From NCBI GenBank assembly GCA_003156235.1, contig PMGP01000461.1, forward strand, positions 1-5,902: DNA of 5,902 bases, read 5' to 3'. Below, piece after piece: positions 1 through 4,797 of this stretch. The DNA is from Acidobacteriaceae bacterium (GTDB taxonomy: Bacteria > Acidobacteriota > Terriglobia > Terriglobales > Acidobacteriaceae). Numbering within the stretch: the first letter of the stretch is position 1; every line of letters starts with the position of its first letter. The position numbers were made by a program, and so were the translations under genes. Under the pieces are notes generated by a model, which ran no database searches, was not told the origin of the DNA, and saw only the letters and a list, made by a program, of their open reading frames with translations.

Positions 1-124
1 TCGTGCCCACGTCGCCGCTCTTGGTGAGGAACGCCGTCTCATTCCAGAAGCCATACAGGTTGATGTGGTCGTTCAGCGCAGCCGCGTCTTTCCACGGCTT
101 GATGACCTTGTCGAGCCGCAGCAT
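1..124 (-). CDS. trbE: VirB4/TrbE-family conjugation ATPase, N-terminus only (cut by window edge)
   Basis: Only the first 41 codons are present, because the gene runs off the left edge. The translation starts MLRLDKVIKPWKDAAAL and contains WNETAFLTKSGDVG. A hydrophobic 'FLTKSGD-G' strand of this kind opens the N-terminal domain of VirB4/TrbE ATPases, the cytoplasmic motors that power pilus biogenesis and DNA transfer in type IV secretion. The Walker motifs lie outside the window. The ATG at 124-122 shares one base with the TGA of the upstream TrbD-like gene (TGATG), so translational coupling is likely. The identification rests on this short segment plus the gene order pilin, VirB3-like, this gene, which is canonical for Trb/VirB operons. 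TrbE is preferred over VirB4 only by analogy with the neighbours. Confidence 0.75.
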   Translation of the reverse strand, partial: MLRLDKVIKPWKDAAALNDHINLYGFWNETAFLTKSGDVGT

Positions 125-423
125 CAGATCACATCCACACGCGGGATGCCTTGCTTGGCAGCGTCATAGCGCACGTTGTAGCGCTCCGATTTTGCCAGGA
201 TGCGCAAGAAAGCCGGGTCGGTATTCGTAACCCAATGGCCAAACGCGAAGCCGCCAGCAAAGACGGCAATTCCAGCCAGCAGGCTGTTAAAGAGATTGAA
301 CGCGCCCACCGCTCCGACGCATACGAAATAGAAAAGCGTCCGCTCGATGCCGAGGTATGTGAGGGGCTTGTGCAGACTCTTGTAGACCCGGTTCCTCCGC
401 CGGACTGTTGTGTGTGTCTGCAT
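124..423 (-). CDS. trbD: VirB3/TrbD-family type IV secretion inner-membrane protein
   Basis: A 99-residue protein of typical VirB3/TrbD length. The basic N-terminus (about residues 1-20, including VYKSLHKPLTYLGIERTLF) precedes a hydrophobic stretch at about 29-65 that can hold one or two membrane helices. A hydrophilic tail follows, with the DPAFLRIL and RYNVRYDAAK pattern that I recall from TrbD-like proteins. The family sits in the inner membrane and works with the VirB4/TrbE ATPase in pilus assembly. The start at 423 is supported by GAGGGG (plus-strand complement at 429-434), five bases upstream. The gene lies 76 bases after the pilin gene and overlaps the ATPase start by one base, so it is clearly part of the same operon. 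No defects are visible. Confidence 0.85.
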   Translation of the reverse strand: MQTHTTVRRRNRVYKSLHKPLTYLGIERTLFYFVCVGAVGAFNLFNSLLAGIAVFAGGFAFGHWVTNTDPAFLRILAKSERYNVRYDAAKQGIPRVDVI

Positions 424-499
424 CCTCGCCCCTCACAGCTTGAGAAATGGTTGGATTGGCATGGTTTGCGTAGCTTTTCTGAAACAGGCTGGGAGTTGC

Positions 500-799
500 C
501 TACACTCCCCACAGCCAGGTCAGTACGTTGGTGGCCATCACGGCAATCCCCGTGCCGGCGGCGACACCGGCCAGGGTCTTCTTCGCGCCCGGTTCGCCGT
601 GTGCGAACTGGTAGCCGCCAACCACGATTGCGATCAGGCTGGCGACCTTGGCAACCGTGCCGGTAAAGAGCGTTTGCATGGCGGTGAATCCGCTATCGAA
701 CGGCGATTGCGCCAGGGCAAGCGCCGGAAAGAGGATCAGCAGGGTGAATAGGCTAAGGCAAGGTCGCATCCGGCGGTTGAGTTTGAGCCTGACAATCAT
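500..799 (-). CDS. trbC: VirB2/TrbC-family conjugative pilin
   Basis: A 99-residue protein with the VirB2/TrbC pilin architecture. It has a positively charged N-terminus, a hydrophobic signal segment ending near ALALA-QSPFDSG (probable signal peptidase site around residue 30), and two further hydrophobic segments. These lie at about 45-62 (AKVASLIAIVVGGYQFA) and 74-95, around a short polar turn rich in Gly and Lys. After processing, such proteins polymerise into the conjugative pilus. The start is placed at ATG 799 and not at the GTG two codons upstream (805), because GGAGG lies five bases before the ATG and overlaps that GTG. The stop is TAG at 502-500. No TrbB-like ATPase gene precedes it within the window, so this appears to be the first gene of the operon here. 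Confidence 0.85.
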   Translation of the reverse strand: MIVRLKLNRRMRPCLSLFTLLILFPALALAQSPFDSGFTAMQTLFTGTVAKVASLIAIVVGGYQFAHGEPGAKKTLAGVAAGTGIAVMATNVLTWLWGV

Positions 800-804
800 C
801 GGCA

Positions 805-809
805 CCTCC
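805..809 (-). promoter_or_regulatory. Shine-Dalgarno site (GGAGG) that sets the pilin start
   Basis: On the minus strand GGAGG is followed by TGCCG and then ATG, an ideal five-base spacing. It overlaps the alternative in-frame GTG at 805-803, which argues against that upstream start. Confidence 0.75.
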
Positions 810-847
810 AGCGGCCCATGCCGGGCCGCGATATGCCGTGAGCGTAT

Positions 848-867
848 GACGGCTTTTTTCCGCCGTC
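848..867. repeat. Inverted repeat GACGGC/GCCGTC in the pilin 5' leader
   Basis: Perfect six-base arms at 848-853 and 862-867 with an eight-base spacer that is T-rich on plus and A-rich on minus. In the minus-strand transcript it would form a hairpin about 50 bases upstream of the pilin start. It could be a leader structure, an operator, or a weak terminator read in the plus direction, since T-runs occur in the loop and just after it. The structure is visible; the role is not determined. Confidence 0.45.
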
Positions 868-873
868 CAATAC

Positions 874-908
874 TTTTTATATATCAGGTGATAGCTGGGA
901 CATATCAC
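874..908 (-). promoter_or_regulatory. Candidate promoter/operator of the conjugation operon
   Basis: A perfect inverted repeat, GTGATA at 888-893 and TATCAC at 903-908 with a nine-base spacer, lies next to an AT-rich tract (TGATATATAAAA on the minus strand, about 874-886) that could serve as a -10 region. It is 75-110 bases upstream of the first conjugation gene on its strand, which is where a dimeric repressor would be expected to act. No convincing -35 box was found at ideal spacing, so the promoter call is tentative; the dyad itself is certain. Confidence 0.35.
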
Positions 909-937
909 TGGCGGTCAGCAGGGGTATTTTCAAGACT

Positions 938-1171
938 TTGGTGTTGGAGCGAAGTTGTGAAGAAGGCATTGTGGGCTGTCACGAGGCGTCAGGTTTTAGG
1001 CTGCCGATTACGGTTTGGCCGTCTGAAGAGCCCTACGCCGCTCCCAGGACCGTTTTGAAATGGTGCAATTTGATGGCCGGGGCCGAGGGCCACATGGCCA
1101 GCCCTCGTTCACGGGAAGTTTTGCGCCAACTGAAAATGCATCCTGGCGACATCGACGTTTTCGGGGAGTGA
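938..1171 (+). CDS. Doubtful hypothetical ORF upstream of the conjugation operon
   Basis: A 77-codon frame starting at TTG and ending in TGA, within a frame that is open from 842. The translation is mixed polar and hydrophobic, ends REVLRQLKMHPGDIDVFGE, and matches no family I recognise. There is no ATG or GTG start and no good ribosome binding site, only GGGG about 13 bases upstream, and it runs divergently from the conjugation genes over their promoter region. It is listed because nothing else occupies the stretch from about 910 to 1190. It may be non-coding or the tail of a degraded gene. Confidence 0.2.
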   Translation: MVLERSCEEGIVGCHEASGFRLPITVWPSEEPYAAPRTVLKWCNLMAGAEGHMASPRSREVLRQLKMHPGDIDVFGE

Positions 1172-1192
1172 TCCCGACAACAACGCGTAACC

Positions 1193-1236
1193 GGCTGTCA
1201 ATGAGTGCGTTGGCCTGTTACCAACAGATGACAGCC
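1193..1236. repeat. Long imperfect hairpin/cruciform
   Basis: Outer arms GGCTGTCA (1193-1200) and TGACAGCC (1229-1236) are perfect over eight bases. Inside them is a second perfect pair, GTTGG (1209-1213) and CCAAC (1221-1225), around a seven-base loop. The internal bulge is asymmetric, eight bases on the left and three on the right. No T-run follows on either side, so it does not look like an intrinsic terminator. It lies between the conjugation leader region and the PAP2 locus and may be a recombination or protein-binding site. Confidence 0.5.
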
Positions 1237-1262
1237 TGAACTCCTAAAGTTACTTCATCTAA

Positions 1263-1523
1263 GTTGTTTGGAATGTCCAACTCTTTCTGGCGGCGGTCAC
1301 TGGAGCGATTGGAGTTGCCCTTGCTGCAGCGTTGACTGCGGCGGCGCTTGGCATCCTAAATGTGCTACTTCCGGGCAAATCCTTGAGCAATGTTTTGCAG
1401 GTCTCAGCGAAAAAGCCGCTCGTTATTTCAGAGTCAATGGAGTGCCGAACGCGTCCGGTCCCGGCCATTTACAATCAGTACTTGCTTGGTGGCCGCGAGT
1501 GTCCATTTTGTGAAAATCACTAA
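1263..1523 (+). pseudogene. Small membrane protein frame with C-terminal CPFC, no start codon
   Basis: The frame is open from just after TAA at 1260-1262 to TAA at 1521-1523. It encodes an Ala-rich hydrophobic segment (about LFLAAVTGAIGVALAAAL and onward to GILNVLL) that would span the membrane. A polar domain follows, ending YNQYLLGGRECPFCENH, where CPFC is a CxxC pair that could bind metal or act in redox chemistry. There is no ATG or GTG in frame; TTG at 1332 would cut through the membrane segment. This suggests the 5' end was lost, perhaps at the junction near 1260. The end overlaps the proposed PAP2 start, as coupled genes do. I do not recognise the family. It could also be a chance open frame. 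Confidence 0.35.
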
Positions 1524-2178
1524 TCGTCTCGTGTTCTCGGCACGCGTTGGGAGACTTTGTTTATGGTGGGGAGGCGCCGTGCTCGCAATCGGAACGTTCG
1601 CGAGGATTACCAGAGAGTTGATCGAAGGGGAGACCGGCGCATTAGACCGCGGGATACTGCTCCGAGTGGCGAAGTTCCGTACCCCATCGCTTACAAGAGC
1701 AGCGATTGATGTGACCGCCCTAGGGTCGACCGCACTGGTCATATTGCTCTCGGGGTTTGCTCTTCTGGTGTTACTTGCGATGCGTGATCGAAGGGGAGCC
1801 CTCCAATTGCTCCTAGCCTCCGCTGGAGCTGGAATTCTGACCTTCGTCACAAAGAACATGATCGAAAGGGTTCGTCCGCTAGATGTGACTCAACTGATCG
1901 TAGTCTCCGGCTTCTCGTACCCGAGCGGACATTCGGTCTCGACTTCGGCGCTCTATTTGACGATTGCGATTATCGGATGCCGATATGTGCAGCGAGCAAG
2001 TGCAAGGGCCACGATGGTCCTTGCCGCTTTCGTAGTGTCTGTCCTGGTAGCTGCGTCACGCGTTTACCTTGGGGTTCACTATGCAACTGACGTCTTGAGC
2101 GGACTCTCGCTCGGGGTGGCATGGGCGCTTTTGCTCACCGGTCTCTTCACACTCCATGCTCACCGTCGCGATGGTTGA
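1510..2178 (+). CDS. PAP2-family membrane lipid phosphatase
   Basis: A 222-residue multi-pass membrane protein carrying the full PAP2 (phosphatidic acid phosphatase type 2) signature. Motif 1 is KNMIERVRP (K-x6-RP, residues 115-123), motif 2 is PSGH (138-141), and motif 3 is SRVYLGVHYATD (SR-x5-H-x3-D, 183-194). H141 and H190 would be the phosphoenzyme and acid/base histidines, and D194 completes the charge relay. Hydrophobic segments flank the motifs, as in bacterial PgpB and undecaprenyl-diphosphatase-like enzymes that dephosphorylate lipid phosphates at the outer face of the inner membrane. The substrate cannot be told from sequence. The frame is open further upstream, but the first 40 residues from 1390 are polar and unlike the family. 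GTG at 1510 (or GTG at 1531) fits better, although the ribosome binding site is weak. All catalytic residues are present, so the gene looks intact. Confidence 0.9.
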   Translation: MKITNRLVFSARVGRLCLWWGGAVLAIGTFARITRELIEGETGALDRGILLRVAKFRTPSLTRAAIDVTALGSTALVILLSGFALLVLLAMRDRRGALQLLLASAGAGILTFVTKNMIERVRPLDVTQLIVVSGFSYPSGHSVSTSALYLTIAIIGCRYVQRASARATMVLAAFVVSVLVAASRVYLGVHYATDVLSGLSLGVAWALLLTGLFTLHAHRRDG

Positions 2179-2508
2179 TCTTGCACGAAAGGTGAAATCT
2201 CTTTATGGGTGCCCTCGCTCGTCATCCTGCCTTTCGCGATGTTGCCCCCTTCTTGATTTTCTTCGATGCAGAAATCTTGTAAGACCATACCGGCTTTGTC
2301 TATTCCGTCGCATTCACCCCTTATGATGCTCTCGCAGGTAACTGGTACAAGAGCGGCGCACAGATAGTTGCCCGTAATCCATGGTTCCATGATTAGAGAT
2401 GGTAGCATGACATCCAGAGGCTGTTATGAACTTTATTCACATAGAATGAAAGAGTTATGAGCCGGGCCATAGATCGGGCAGCATATTTTCAGACATAAGA
2501 ATTACCGG

Positions 2509-2529
2509 ACCGGGTACACAAGACCCGGT
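2509..2529. repeat. Perfect 7-bp inverted repeat ACCGGGT/ACCCGGT
   Basis: Arms at 2509-2515 and 2523-2529 flank a seven-base loop (ACACAAG). This would be a stable GC-rich hairpin in RNA. No T-run follows, so it is not a typical intrinsic terminator on plus. Confidence 0.5.
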
Positions 2530-2568
2530 GGCAGGCCCTACCCCTAGTCAACACCGCGGCGGCGATCT

Positions 2569-2602
2569 TCGATGAGCGCAAAATCCCCAAAGCACTCATC
2601 GA
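2569..2602. repeat. Perfect 8-bp inverted repeat TCGATGAG/CTCATCGA
   Basis: Arms at 2569-2576 and 2595-2602 are separated by 18 bases (GCGC-like flanks around AAAATCCCCAAA). Together with the hairpin 40 bases upstream it makes this the most structured part of the 2179-2789 gap. It could be a binding site or a recombination site; no evidence decides this. Confidence 0.45.
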
Positions 2603-2789
2603 GCGCAGATAGGGAACGAAAAGTCGCCCAGGGGTAAGAATTCCGCCTGCCCACCCGGCACCAGTTCCCCAGTTCCCCAAGTCAGATCCCTCATGAACGG
2701 GAGCAATATCCTCCCTCGCAGGATTCAGCTCATCGCAAAAATGGACGACGCCGGAGTATAGACTATTTCTTTACAGGCCCAACTTCACG

Positions 2790-3230
2790 ATGACCATTGA
2801 ACAGGAACTGCGCGACAAACTCCGAAAAATTTCAGCACTTTTTGAGGGCGCAACCACCACCGGAGAACGAGAGGCGACTGCGGCTGCGATCGACCGGTTG
2901 CGTAAGGTGCTTGCTGCTGCAGAGCAGGTTGAACCCTCCACGGAGATGCAATTCACCAATCTCGACCGGTGGCACCGCAAGCTGTTTCTGGCGCTGTGCC
3001 GCCGCTACGGCCTCAAGCCGTATCGCTACCGCCGCCAGCGCTATTCAACGATCACCCTGCGGGCGCCCCGGTCGTTTTTGAACCACACCCTCTAGCCAGA
3101 GTACCTGGAAATTCAAAAAGCACTTGATGAATACCTGGAAGAGGCCACAGAACGCATCATCCGCGAAGAGGTTTTCGTGGACGACGAAGAGGCCGTGGAG
3201 ATTGTTGGCAGCTTGGGACCTGGCAATTGA
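2790..3230 (+). pseudogene. DUF2786-like protein gene with in-frame TAG (probable pseudogene)
   Basis: The frame runs 147 codons from ATG 2790 to TGA 3228-3230, but codon 102 is TAG (3093-3095). The N-terminus (MTIEQELRDKLRKISALFEG, then an Ala-rich helix to about residue 47) resembles the 'L..K..KI..L' helices of DUF2786-like proteins often found on mobile elements. The middle part, WHRKLFLALCRRYGLKPYRYRRQR (about 61-84, shown here in part), is a basic conserved-looking block. After the TAG the translation resumes PEYLEIQKALDEYLEEATERI and an acidic tail, matching the helical end I recall from related proteins, where the stop position is usually Trp. TGG to TAG is one base change. The product would be a 101-residue truncated protein unless the stop is suppressed. 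Function is unknown. The ribosome binding site is weak. Confidence 0.7.
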
Positions 3231-3330
3231 GCCTAGGCTGACCAAAAGGATTGAACGCAACCCGGGATACCTCCGGCGTACGATGGCGCCCGGAAATCAT
3301 GGCATTTCTTGCCTCTGCGAAAACGTGTTT
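3231..3330. other. Short intergenic stretch between convergent damaged genes
   Basis: It separates the plus-strand DUF2786-like gene from the end of the minus-strand helical/membrane gene. I see no clear terminator hairpin with a T-run and no gene. Confidence 0.4.
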
Positions 3331-3681
3331 CTATAACTTACAGATAGTAATCGTGGCCCCAAAGATCGATCCCAATCCGCAAGCAATGAGCTGCGCGGCC
3401 CTGAATCCAAGCCCAACGATGCAGAAGGCAGTCAGGAGCACTGCGACCCTGCTTCATGCCATCCGGAGACGGAGAGGGCTCGCAAAGATCGACCCCTGCT
3501 GGGCGTTTGCGGCCATGGTGACCTGATCGATCTTGTCGAGAAGCTCGATCAGCTTGGTGGAAAACACATCGTTCCACGTGTCCTGCTCGGTAAGACGAGC
3601 AAGAGTCTTCTCCACCAACTCTGTATCATTGGGCGAAAGCAAATCGCCAACCCTTTTCAAAATGCCCACTTCGTCCCCCAA
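3331..3681 (-). pseudogene. Unknown helical protein with C-terminal membrane segment, interrupted by TGA
   Basis: From TTG 3681 the frame gives 75 residues (MGDEVGILKRVGDLLSPNDT and on), which look like amphipathic helices ending SPLRLRMA, then TGA at 3456-3454. In the same frame the sequence continues SRVAVLLTAFCIVGLGFRAA, then QLIACGLGSIFGATITICKL and TAG at 3333-3331: a clear one- or two-pass hydrophobic segment. A coherent hydrophobic tail right behind an in-frame stop suggests a CGA (Arg) to TGA change in a 116-residue protein. The start is uncertain. AGGA lies five bases before the TTG, but the frame is also open without an ATG back to 3780, so the 5' end may be lost. No family is recognised. 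A helical domain plus membrane tail fits several membrane effectors but is not evidence for any one of them. Confidence 0.45.
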
Positions 3682-3987
3682 AATTTTCCTAAAAAGTCCA
3701 CATGAATATCTCGCAAACCAATTTCGTTGATTGATCTTCCTTCGGCTTAGAAAGCTTGGTAGCTGCTTATCCGAGTTAGGCTAATCACCATAAGCAACAG
3801 CACTAGCGAGATGTCTCGATCTATGAGATCTGGAAAAGTGCAGTGACGTAAAATCCGCAACGCACTTGCCGATACTAGAGTACTCCCCGAATGTCGCCTT
3901 CTCGACTGTTTTCTGAGGTGAAGGCGCTGCTCTGCGCAAGCGAGCGGCAAGCCGGACGCTGAGGCCAGCCGAAAAGCCGGGAAAATG
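3682..3987. other. Stretch without a supported gene
   Basis: On minus, 3682-3780 is open in the frame of the preceding helical protein but has no ATG. Minus-strand frames across 3747-4207 are extensions of, or shadows beside, the LysR remnant: Arg- and Ser-rich with no family signature. No promoter, terminator or repeat stands out. Confidence 0.4.
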
Positions 3988-4560
3988 CTATGCGCGGCGC
4001 CAACGGGGATGTTCGCCTTGTCCGCTGCGTTCTGACCTGGGCGGGTGTTTGGCACTGCCAGAGTTCGGAGTTCGTGCATTCATAGTCTCGGATGATCGGC
4101 CTTTGACCGGCTGCGTGGCCAGCCGCCTTTTCAGGCTTCGCGCGAGCACCGGAATCGTTTTGGGATGTAGCTGCTTGTTGTAGACGAAAGCCGTTTCGAC
4201 CGTCCAATTCACGCCAGCGATGGGCCGGGTGGTCAGTCCGGCGGCCAGGACCGTCCCTTCGCGGAGCAGAGCAAGGCCACAGCCGGCCTTGACGAGGGCC
4301 TGCATCTCGACAGGGTGGGAGGCCCGCGAAAATTCCTTGAGCTGGACTCTCGCCTCTTCAAGCAGCGACAGCAGCCAGCTATGGGCTTCAGGATGCTGTC
4401 GCGGATGGCGCAATACCCCAAGATTGCTTTCGAGGTCAGTGGGCAGGATCGCGGCCTTGTCGGCAAGAGGATCGTCGGCGCGGAGACAAGCTACGAGTCG
4501 ATCCTGCCGGAGCGCTTCTTCGCAGAGGCGGGAATCGCTGATCGGCAGCGTCATAAGCTG
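3988..4560 (-). pseudogene. LysR-type regulator, C-terminal effector-binding half only
   Basis: About 190 codons encode the substrate-binding domain of a LysR-family transcription factor. They begin LMTLPISDSRLCEEALRQDR, continue through LVACLRADDPLADKAAI, then FSRASHPVEMQALVKAGCG, LALLREGTVLAAGLTTRPIA and HPKTIPVLARSLKRRL. These are the strand and hinge elements of the second half of the LysR co-inducer domain. The N-terminal helix-turn-helix and the first subdomain (about 150 residues) are absent. Upstream of about 4560 the minus-strand frame stays open but is only the antisense of a recombinase fragment. The gene was therefore truncated at a rearrangement junction and should not bind DNA. 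The TGA at the end follows a basic, Ser/Pro-rich tail that may be partly unrelated sequence. Confidence 0.75.
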
Positions 4561-4737
4561 ATTATGAACATTGGCGGCTGGAAGACGCGGAGTATGTTTG
4601 ACCGCTACACCATCACCGACCCGGAAGCCATGCGGCGGGCAATGGCCATCGTTATAAAACACCCAAAGCCTACAAGCCCAAAACCGCAAATGAATACTGA
4701 GAAGGAGCTTCCGGCGAGCCGAGCAAGGATTCAGTAG
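4561..4737 (+). pseudogene. Tyrosine recombinase (phage integrase family), C-terminal fragment
   Basis: The last 58 codons of a tyrosine recombinase: MNIGGWKTRSMFDRYTITDP followed by EAMRRAMAIV and a Pro/Lys-rich tail ending in TAG at 4735-4737. GWKTRS corresponds to the (H/W)-x-x-S box and the Tyr of FDRY (codon 4606-4608) is the catalytic nucleophile. The Arg-containing catalytic boxes upstream and the DNA-binding domains are missing, because sequence before about 4560 encodes the LysR remnant on the other strand. The frame is open back to 4315, but that part is antisense to the LysR coding and lacks recombinase features. It is not functional alone. Confidence 0.8.
4608..4654 (+). repeat. 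47-bp direct repeat, left copy (recombinase 3' end)
   Basis: It matches 5734-5780 at 45 of 47 positions, with mismatches at 4641 and 4648 (A here, G in the other copy). It starts at the last base of the catalytic Tyr codon and covers the codons for TITDPEAMRRAMA plus three more. The two copies are 1126 bases apart and bracket the nuclease-like gene. Confidence 0.9.
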
Positions 4738-4739
4738 AG

Positions 4740-4772
4740 TCGGTCGGCCTAAGAGCAGACTCATAGGACCGA
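4740..4772. terminator. Possible hairpin between convergent genes
   Basis: TCGGTC (4740-4745) and GACCGA (4767-4772) form perfect six-base arms around a 21-base spacer, in the 60 bases between the recombinase stop (plus) and the end of the nuclease-like gene (minus). The position suits a bidirectional terminator, but there is no T-run and the loop is long, so this is weak. Confidence 0.25.
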
Positions 4773-4797
4773 TACTTCGGGTGTCGCCGTTCAAGAA

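Larger units (their letters stand above)
2499..2612 (+). pseudogene. Possible coding remnant (start-less, 37 codons)
   Basis: Between TAA at 2496-2498 and TAG at 2610-2612 the frame reads as a natural-looking peptide containing KTRWQALPLVNTAAAIFDER and ending KALIERR, with no start codon. In frame after the TAG a Pro-rich stretch continues to TGA at 2694-2696. The composition looks like a gene fragment, but I cannot assign a family. The two inverted repeats at 2509-2529 and 2569-2602 lie within this stretch, so the order may instead reflect a structured non-coding segment. Confidence 0.2.
2179..2789. other. Stretch without a convincing gene
   Basis: After the PAP2 stop, 2179-2490 shows nothing I can support. 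A minus-strand frame at 2160-2408 (82 codons) has no recognisable motif and no good start context. From about 2499 to 2700 there are two inverted repeats and a possible coding remnant (described separately), and a tandem 8-mer AGTTCCCC near 2663-2678. No T-rich terminator hairpin was found directly after the PAP2 gene. The DUF2786-like gene begins at 2790 without a strong ribosome binding site. Confidence 0.5.

Noticed and set aside
800..805. GTG start for the pilin two codons upstream
   Set aside because: The GTG overlaps the GGAGG that is ideally spaced for the ATG at 799.
2160..2408. An 82-codon minus-strand ORF after the PAP2 gene
   Set aside because: No recognisable motif, it overlaps the PAP2 3' end in antisense, and it has no good ribosome binding site.
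2630..2662. A tRNA 3' end on plus (sequence ending CCCGGCACCA)
   Set aside because: The preceding bases do not form a T-arm of five base pairs with a seven-base loop, and no matching 5' acceptor strand is present at tRNA distance.
3747..4207. Two overlapping 110-codon minus-strand ORFs
   Set aside because: Arg- and Ser-rich translations in the frames alternative to the LysR remnant, without family features; judged to be shadow frames and non-coding sequence.
4315..4737. A 140-residue recombinase on plus
   Set aside because: The first part (4315-4560) is antisense to LysR coding and has no recombinase features; only the part from about 4561 is kept.
3988..4794. A single 268-residue protein on minus
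   Set aside because: Only residues from about 79 onward match the LysR effector domain. The N-terminal third is the antisense of the recombinase fragment, so the long frame is a chimera across a junction.
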